A stretch of DNA of 64,000 nucleotides. Origin: Palsa-504 sp963753225. Lineage in GTDB: Bacteria; Actinomycetota; Actinomycetes; Streptosporangiales; Streptosporangiaceae. Location: positions 124,001 through 188,000 of the forward strand of contig CAVWBQ010000016.1 in assembly GCA_963753225.1 (NCBI GenBank), in the 5' to 3' direction. This document shows positions 56,201 through 61,128 of the stretch, one piece after another. The notes beneath the pieces were generated by a model. The model worked only from the letters and a program-made list of their open reading frames with translations, was not told the DNA's origin and did not search any database. The translations under genes and the position numbers were made by a program. Numbering within the stretch: the stretch's first letter is position 1; the number at the start of each line of letters is the position of its first letter.

Positions 56201-56417
56201 CGGCTTCCCCGCGAACACCAACCTGTCCTACACCTGCGCCGATAACGGCGGTGTGTGGTGGACCGCCGGCAAGGACTGGAGCAACGCCCAGATCCGCACC
56301 GACGGCAACGGCAGCACGTCCTTCTACACCCAGTGCCTCCACGCCCATGACGGCACCACCGTAACCGTCAACGTCAGCGGAGGCTCGACGAGCCATTCCG
56401 GCAGCGTCACCACTTAA
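50220..56417 (+). CDS. Giant exported Ig-like/fibronectin type III surface protein
   Basis: 2065 residues from a TTG at 50220 after a run of G (an ATG at 50235 is possible). A single N-terminal signal or anchor segment (about 13-32) is followed by a beta-propeller-like region (about 40-380), then about nine tandem Ig/cadherin-like repeats (about 390-1475) recognisable by PVA(V/N)DDV...VDVLxND and DTFTYQVTD motifs. A collagen-like PPGPPGPPGA spacer (about 1476) leads to five or so fibronectin III domains (about 1485-1960), and a Cys-containing terminal domain (about 1965-2065). No LPxTG or second membrane segment. It should be an extended fibre or adhesin at the cell surface. It corresponds in context to fn3 of the bifidobacterial PFNA cluster, but is far larger. 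Confidence 0.88.
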   Translation: MRRILMRPRRFGTPVVLSIAVATFAALAATSQGFPVKHVSLNDGGIWVTDNQVGAIGRFDKPIAQLDGQVYATSAAPTLDVVQNGALVAAYDSSTSRLYSVDVYKPAFADGGVSVSAGQSANPVAIGGSTLAVLGAHTLRTATLDAPGGSLAAVASAAPARASHLPDNAAIAVAADGTVYVAGGAKLRTFPASGPPATSSLPFPAGDTLQVTTVGTVPVVADPAARTLYLPAGGHTVALPSQDTSTALRLQQSSPQSGVVAVATSQALYRVSLATGQLATLSSGRSGEVAAPAQVAGCIHAAWNSESAGTYVRNCGGQSTPPLEFTLSSARPSLVFRVNHGEVVLNDTADGGVFLVDTTVINAEPKWQRVIQPAKNHTTNQNDLTEQTQAPLIAKPDTQGVRPGRTTVVHVLDNDSGPSGRPLAVTAVGPPDQPGVTVSIAPDAQTVLATVGNSLTGDAHFQYTIDDGRGRTATAEVTLVPRQAGQNSAPVLRPDYHPPSLTVASGGSLSIPVIGDWRDFDGDPLFADSRGLTASAGSVSVSSGGSIAYTAPQATSGLTATIRYAVSDGIAANPVRASLTVGVLAASSTRLRAPQAEPDVAQAIVGMPVTLHPLGNDLAGADPTNPQAHLTLAAPLTAVAGAAVGTDLRTGTVTFTAQRPGPYFLTYQAAYGAAPTSRGTIRIQANPASGKPKPPVTTPEAAVIHGQQPALADVLASDYDPQGWILGVTGATSAYPGIHVTIVDQRWLRISSDDPRPGQTATVSYTVSDGYSSATGTVGVTAVPTDPSADQITTQDSAIIIRAGDSAAVPVLAGDTSSTGLPLSLAGIQPAASPPIAGLLASNQGGDVRVTVPASIQAEEETTVSYVATDTSGAAATGHLNVTIEPLPSKAHPNQAPAPEEVDTRETAGDLLVIHVPTYGIDPDGDSTAVTAVTVPPALGRVVSIGPDTITYQSYPASSGTDTFTYQVTDPYGATGTGQVRVGILPPGPPQPPVAVDDVVNAPPGAAVSVDVLANDYVAPGDHATVVPLARTNRQLPSGVRLAGSMVYLRAPARAADTPLQITYGITDGSSAPSLAQVTVRAVAGAKLPPVANDDVASLPAAGASSVTVDVLRNDYDPAGSPGDLKISAAPPGVAVRGASLTIGLKADPREVPYQVTAPDGLTASAVVEVPGTATSVIRVKPGARIPVKPGGSVSVPLSTVLADSSGRPLRITTIDQLFASPKGDVSVDAHQAGAFTVHALGAYTGPGAVTVQVYDGTSLQDPHGNTATVTIPVQVGPDVPLLRCPQAALPVIEGGSPQTYDIGLLCHVWVDATIDVPQPRYTLAWATRAGGVDATVTGGGTSLSLTAGDGARPGATGSLRITPAGATAGGTVAIDVTSAPLPAGRAVTAGTVAGRPVTVDLSQYVSSPLPQPDIDVLRVTHPAGASVRSTGSDVTVTPAAGTHGVVTVTASVTDVRGRADRAISLAITVNVIDPPGPPGPPGATASNHTLVVSFGPAAANGAPVDHYTVYTNGTPHTCLAAPCTVTGLQNTPYDVYVTAHNSAGDGPRSSQIKATPDQVPDQVTGLKTDPADGQVTLSWRAAAVNGSPVRSYTVETSPAPSGGSAVSTLGGSATSTTVTGLTNGTSYSFRVEATNAVGAGPWSVGVTAIPFGKPLAMPAPTAAGAAVPDPAATRAITVSWAAANDNGRAISAYAVSEYRSSSSGGPWTLASSVTQAPGAAGGSGGSYQQSFTVSNDGTWYEYTVTATNPAGDSPKSPQSSPAVQGAAPPNAPGNLSAKDHDAGSAAGYNGAIHVDFTVPQPNSAQLSSVEYGINATTVSGTWNSPGSPGSSVDETINGLTNGTSYVVYVRGCNDAGLCGPWAGPSSQVIPYGPPAKPTASATQAGTSVNYSWGGGGGNGRAVSTYHVCFDNSCSDMAAGSKSVSYGYNQTHTITVYVVDAAGQQSASVSASATTVSQPATVSVARGNNEAGSASAGGACAGNPACFNFHVSVSGFPANTNLSYTCADNGGVWWTAGKDWSNAQIRTDGNGSTSFYTQCLHAHDGTTVTVNVSGGSTSHSGSVTT

Positions 56418-56438
56418 CCCGGAGGAAGCGGAGAAATC

Positions 56439-57431
56439 GTGACCACTACCACCGCCCATGGCGCAGCCATGACGTCCGACCAGGCCAGGTGGTTCGCGCG
56501 CGCTTTCGGCACGCTGGTTGGCAACGTGGAACAGGCCGTGATCGGCAAGCAGCACACCGTCAGGCTGGCGCTCACCTGCCTGCTGTCGGAGGGTCACCTG
56601 CTCCTCGAGGACTTCCCCGGCACCGGGAAGACCTCGCTCGCGAAGGCGATCGCCAACTCGGTCAAGGGCACCCACAGCCGGATCCAGTTCACGCCCGACC
56701 TGCTGCCCAGCGACGTCACCGGCGTCACCATCTACGACCAGCGCACCGGGGCCTTCAACTTCCACGGCGGCCCGATCTTCGCCACCATCGTGCTCGCCGA
56801 CGAGATCAACCGGGCGTCGCCGAAGACCCAGTCTGCGCTGCTCGAGGTCATGGAGGAAAGCCAGGTCACCGTCGACGGGGTGGCCCACCGGGTCGGCCAG
56901 CCGTTCATGGTCATCGCGACGCAGAACCCCATCGAGCAGGCGGGTACTTACCGGCTGCCCGAGGCGCAGCTCGACCGGTTCCTGATGAAGACCAGCCTCG
57001 GCTACCCGGATCACGCCTCGACCGTCGCGCTGCTGGCCGAAGCGTCGACGCGGGACCGTGCCGCCGCCATCCAGAACGTGATCACCGCGAGCGCGGTCGT
57101 CCAGATGGCCCAGCTCGCCGACCAGGTGCACGTGGATCCGGCCATCCTCAGCTACGTCAGCCATCTCGCCCAGGAGTCCCGTACGCAGCGGCACGTCCGG
57201 CTGGGACTCAGCGTCCGCGGCTGCCTCGCCTACGTGCGCGCCGCCAAGACGTGGGCCGCCGCGGACGGCCGCGGCTACGTCGTCCCCGACGACATCAAGG
57301 AGCTCGCCGTGCCCGTCCTCAGCCACCGGCTGCTGCTCGACGCCGAGGCGGAGTTCTCCGGCATCACGGTCGAGGACGTCATCGGCCAGCTCCTATCCCA
57401 GGTCCGGCCGCCGACGGAGCGAGTCGCGTAG
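56439..57431 (+). CDS. MoxR-type AAA+ ATPase
   Basis: 330 residues from a GTG at 56439 with CGGAGGAAGCGGAG upstream. Walker A is DFPGTGKTSLAKAIA (about 58-72), Walker B LADEINRASPKTQSALLEVMEE (about 122), sensor 1 ATQNPIEQAGTYRLPEAQLDRF and the arginine finger region all present. MoxR proteins act as chaperones that insert cofactors or fold client complexes and are usually next to DUF58/vWA genes, as here. It starts 21 nt after the giant gene. Confidence 0.95.
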   Translation: MTTTTAHGAAMTSDQARWFARAFGTLVGNVEQAVIGKQHTVRLALTCLLSEGHLLLEDFPGTGKTSLAKAIANSVKGTHSRIQFTPDLLPSDVTGVTIYDQRTGAFNFHGGPIFATIVLADEINRASPKTQSALLEVMEESQVTVDGVAHRVGQPFMVIATQNPIEQAGTYRLPEAQLDRFLMKTSLGYPDHASTVALLAEASTRDRAAAIQNVITASAVVQMAQLADQVHVDPAILSYVSHLAQESRTQRHVRLGLSVRGCLAYVRAAKTWAAADGRGYVVPDDIKELAVPVLSHRLLLDAEAEFSGITVEDVIGQLLSQVRPPTERVA

Positions 57432-57433
57432 CC

Positions 57434-58696
57434 GTGACTCGCTCCCGACGCCAGAACCGGCGGCCACGGCGCCCGGCCGGCCTGCGAGCCGCCCGGTCCG
57501 CGGCCCGGGCCCGTCTCGAGCCGGCCCTGCGCCGGGCTCGCCCGGCCTGGCAGGCCACCACGCCCGCGGGCCGCGCCGCCATCGGGGTCGCGGCCGGGGC
57601 CTGGCTGCTCGGGCTGCGCCTCGGCTGGCAGGAGCTATTCCTCATCGCCGCGTGCTGCGTCATCGCGCTGGTCATCGCGGTCGGCTTCGTCCTCGGCCGC
57701 CCTAGCCTGGACATCAGCATCGAGCTCGACCCGGCCCGGGTCAGCGTCGGAACGCCCGCGGCCGGCCGCCTGGTCGCCACCAACCGATCCGGGGCGCGGC
57801 TGCGTCAGCTGATCGTCGAGGTGCCGGTCGGCGCGAGCCGCGCCGTCTTCCAGTTGCCCGCGCTGGCCAGGGAGGCCAGCCACGAGGAGCTGTTCATCGT
57901 GCCCACCGGCCGCCGCGCGGTCATCCCGATCGGCCCGCTGCGCGCGGTCCGCACAGACCCGCTCGGGCTGCTCCGCCGCGACGCCGTCGAGCAGACGGTC
58001 GTCGAGCTCTTCGTCTACCCGCAGATCATCGCCCTGGACGCGCTCAGCGCGGGCCTGCAGCGCGACCTCGAGGGCGAGGCCACCCGCGACCTGTCGACCA
58101 GCGACCTCGCCTTTCACACCCTGCGGGACTACGTCACCGGCGACGACCGCCGCCACGTGCACTGGCGCAGCACCGCCAAGGCCGGGAAACTGCTGGTCCG
58201 CCAGTTCCAGGACACCCGCCGCAGCCAGCTGACCCTGGTGGTCGACGGAGCCGCCGCCAGCTACCGCAGCGACGACGAGTTCGAGCTCGCGATGAGCGTA
58301 GCCGGGTCGATCTGCGTCCGGGCCGTGCGCGACCAGCAGGACGCCTGCCTGGTCGCCGCCAGCCACGCGGTCATCGCCGCCAGCCAGCGGCGCATCCTCG
58401 ACACGCTGGCCCGGGGCAAGCTCGCCGAGCACGGCCAGGAACTGGCCGCGCTGGCTGGCCGCGCGGCCCGGCTGGCGCCAGACACCACCGTGCTGATGCT
58501 GCTCACCGGCAGCGTGATCCCGTTTGGCGCGCTGCGCTCGGCCGCCGTCTACTTCGGCCCCGACGTCAAGGTCATGGCTATCCGCGCCGAGCCGGACGCC
58601 CCGCCGGGTATCAGCCACTCCGGCGAGATGACCGTACTGGCCGTGCGCGCCCTCACCGATCTGCCGCTGCTGCTGAACACGGCGGCGAGCGCATGA
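57434..58696 (+). CDS. DUF58 family membrane protein
   Basis: 420 residues from a GTG at 57434, 2 nt after the moxR stop. A basic N-terminus (about 1-40) precedes two hydrophobic segments (about 48-62 and 66-87). The DUF58 domain lies in the C-terminal half with the signature DDRRHVHWRSTAKAGKLLVR (about 235), followed by a vWA-like region. Usual partner of MoxR. Overlaps the next gene by ATGA. Confidence 0.9.
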   Translation: MTRSRRQNRRPRRPAGLRAARSAARARLEPALRRARPAWQATTPAGRAAIGVAAGAWLLGLRLGWQELFLIAACCVIALVIAVGFVLGRPSLDISIELDPARVSVGTPAAGRLVATNRSGARLRQLIVEVPVGASRAVFQLPALAREASHEELFIVPTGRRAVIPIGPLRAVRTDPLGLLRRDAVEQTVVELFVYPQIIALDALSAGLQRDLEGEATRDLSTSDLAFHTLRDYVTGDDRRHVHWRSTAKAGKLLVRQFQDTRRSQLTLVVDGAAASYRSDDEFELAMSVAGSICVRAVRDQQDACLVAASHAVIAASQRRILDTLARGKLAEHGQELAALAGRAARLAPDTTVLMLLTGSVIPFGALRSAAVYFGPDVKVMAIRAEPDAPPGISHSGEMTVLAVRALTDLPLLLNTAASA

Positions 58697-61128
58697 CCCC
58701 GTCTGCCATGCCGGCCGAGGCCGGCCGCCGGGTTCCCCCGCTCGCCCTCAGGCCCAGCCGCGACGAGGCCGTCGACGCGCTGTTCCTGCTGGCGCTGACC
58801 GTCATCGGCATCGCCGGCTTCCGCGACGCCTACGGCGGGCATGCCTACCTCGCGGCCGGCGCGGCCGGTGCCGTCCTCGGCGTGGCGCTCAGCCACGCCG
58901 GCCACCGCGCCCGGCTCCCGCTGCTCGCCGTCACCGCCGTCGGCATGCTGGCGTTCCTGCTCCTCGGCGGCCTGGTCAGCCAGCCAGGGACGGCGGGCGG
59001 GATGCCGAGCCTGGCGACTATGCACGCCGTCGTCAACGCGGCCATCAGCGGCTGGGAGGAACTGCTGACCACGGCGCGGCCGGTCGGCACGGCCGCCCAC
59101 CTGCTGGTGCTTCCGTACCTCCTCGGCATGACCAGCGGCGTGGTCGGCCACGCGCTGGCCCGCCGGACCTCCCGCGTACTGCTCCCGGCGGCCGCGCCCG
59201 CCACCGTGGCCGCCCTGAGCATCCTGTTCGGCGGCGACCACGCCCAGGCCGCGCTCCTCCAGGGCGCCGGGTTCGGCGGCCTCGCCCTGGCCTGGGCCGC
59301 ACTGCGGCAGCAGCGTGGCGCCGACCAGCGTGCCACTATCGGCCGGCAGCGCCCCTGGCAGCGGGCCGGGGCCGCAGTCGCCGTTCTCGCCGTCGCGGTC
59401 GCCGGGGCGACGGTCCTCGGCCCCCGCCTGCCCGGCGCGCACGCCCACCAGCGGGTGGTCCTGCAGGCGGTGCCGCCGTTCGATGTCGCCGCCTACCCGA
59501 GCCCGCTCGCCGCGTTCCGCGACTACACCCAGGACGCATCGCGTAGCGTCGGCATGTACGGCAAGCAACTGCTCGCCACCCAGGGCCTGCCCGGCGGCAC
59601 CCTGGTGCGCATCGCCGCCATGGACTCCTACGACGGCCTCGTCTGGGGTGTCGCCAACGCGCAAGCGGGCACCTCCACGTTCGCCGGCTTCCAGCGGATC
59701 GGCTCGGCGCTGCCCGGTACTGGCCTGCCCGGTACTGGCCTGGCCGGTGCTGGCCTGGCCGGGGCCGCTGGCGGCCCGGTCCGCACCGCGACGATCACCA
59801 TCGACCCTGCGTACCAGCAGCCGTGGCTGCCGGATCTCGCCGGGACCACCGGGTTCGCGTTCCCCGGGCCGCCCGGCCCGGCCGTGCAGAGCTCGCTCCG
59901 CTTCAACGTCGCCACCGCCACCGGCGTCGTCCCCGGCGGCGTGCCGGCCGACCTGCGCTACACCGTGCGGGCGGCCGCCCCGGCCGCACCCACCGCGGCG
60001 CAGCTGGCCCGCGCGGTGCCCTACGGGGCGTCCGACCCCGGCATCGCGATACCGCCGGTGATCCAGGCTTTCGCCGACGCCCACGCGACCGAGGGCGGCT
60101 CGCCGATGGCCCGCGTCCTCACGCTCGCGTCCTACCTCAAGGACAACGGCCGGTACAGCGACGGCGGCGGCGCCCAGGCCAGCATCACCGCCGGCCACGG
60201 CTCAGGCCGGCTCACCACGTTCCTGCAGTCTGCCCAGATCATCGGCGACGGCGAGCAGTACGCGGCCGCGATGGCGCTGCTCGCCAACGCCGTCGGGGTG
60301 CCGGCCCGGGTCAGCCTGGACGGCACGGTCGAGCGGGACGGCAGCATCTACGGCCGGGACGTGCACGCCGACGTCGAGCTGCACCTGGGCCAGTACGGCT
60401 GGGTGACGCTGACCGCCAGTCAGTTCACCGGTACCCGGCGGCCCACGCTGAAGCCGCACATCGAGACGCCGCCGCCCGCGCCAGCCAAGGTCGTCCCGCC
60501 GCAATCGGTCAACGCGGCCCCGGTCACCGGCAACAACGCCAGCAGCGCGCTCTCCCACGGCTCGTCCGCCGGACCGAAGCACGGCGGATTCCGGATACCC
60601 GCGTGGGTCCTCGCGCTGCTGCGGGACGCGGGCCTGCCGCTGCTCGCCCTGGGTGCGATCGCCGGCGGGCTCACCGGGGCCAAGGGCCTCCGCCGCCGTC
60701 GCCGCCGTCACTCAGGGCCGCCCGCGGCCCGCGTGGCGGGCGCCTGGACCGAACTCCTCGACCTGGGCCGTGACCTTGGCATCGCGCCCGCCCGGCACGC
60801 GACCCGCCGCGAGCAGGGCGCGCACGCCGAGCAGCACGGGCTGGCCAGCGCCGTCGCAGTCGCGGTCGCGACCGACGCCGCCGTGTTCGGCCCCGCGGAC
60901 CCCGACGACGCGACCGTCGCCCGGATCTGGGCTCTGGTCGAGGAGAGCCGTCACGGCGCGACGGCACCCCTCGCGCGCTGGCGCCGCGCCTGGGTCGCGG
61001 TGAACCCGGCCAGCCTGTGGGCGTCCCGTGCCGTGCCCTTCCGGCTGACGCCCGGGCGCCGCGGCGCGGCGTCCGTCCTCGTCCTCCCTTGGCGACCGGG
61101 TGCGCTGGCCAGGGGCGGTCGCCGATGA
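58693..61128 (+). CDS. TgpA-like membrane protein with a catalytically defective transglutaminase fold
   Basis: 811 residues. Five to six N-terminal membrane segments (about 28-260), an extracellular linker, a transglutaminase-like domain (about 440-580), another membrane helix (about 640-660) and a basic cytosolic tail. The active-site segment reads IIGDGEQYAAAMALLANAVG, so the usual Cys (as in GxCEQFA) is Gly520; His558 in HADVEL is present, but the Asp of the next strand is Ala/Ser (TLTAS). A GTGLP/GTGLA/GAGLA repeat is near 340. It is probably a pseudo-enzyme acting as a scaffold. ATGA overlaps join it to both neighbours. Confidence 0.85.
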   Translation: MTPSAMPAEAGRRVPPLALRPSRDEAVDALFLLALTVIGIAGFRDAYGGHAYLAAGAAGAVLGVALSHAGHRARLPLLAVTAVGMLAFLLLGGLVSQPGTAGGMPSLATMHAVVNAAISGWEELLTTARPVGTAAHLLVLPYLLGMTSGVVGHALARRTSRVLLPAAAPATVAALSILFGGDHAQAALLQGAGFGGLALAWAALRQQRGADQRATIGRQRPWQRAGAAVAVLAVAVAGATVLGPRLPGAHAHQRVVLQAVPPFDVAAYPSPLAAFRDYTQDASRSVGMYGKQLLATQGLPGGTLVRIAAMDSYDGLVWGVANAQAGTSTFAGFQRIGSALPGTGLPGTGLAGAGLAGAAGGPVRTATITIDPAYQQPWLPDLAGTTGFAFPGPPGPAVQSSLRFNVATATGVVPGGVPADLRYTVRAAAPAAPTAAQLARAVPYGASDPGIAIPPVIQAFADAHATEGGSPMARVLTLASYLKDNGRYSDGGGAQASITAGHGSGRLTTFLQSAQIIGDGEQYAAAMALLANAVGVPARVSLDGTVERDGSIYGRDVHADVELHLGQYGWVTLTASQFTGTRRPTLKPHIETPPPAPAKVVPPQSVNAAPVTGNNASSALSHGSSAGPKHGGFRIPAWVLALLRDAGLPLLALGAIAGGLTGAKGLRRRRRRHSGPPAARVAGAWTELLDLGRDLGIAPARHATRREQGAHAEQHGLASAVAVAVATDAAVFGPADPDDATVARIWALVEESRHGATAPLARWRRAWVAVNPASLWASRAVPFRLTPGRRGAASVLVLPWRPGALARGGRR

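Noticed and set aside
56489..57433. N-terminal extension of the DUF58 protein
   Set aside because: This is moxR in another frame; a GTG 2 nt after the moxR stop is the natural start.
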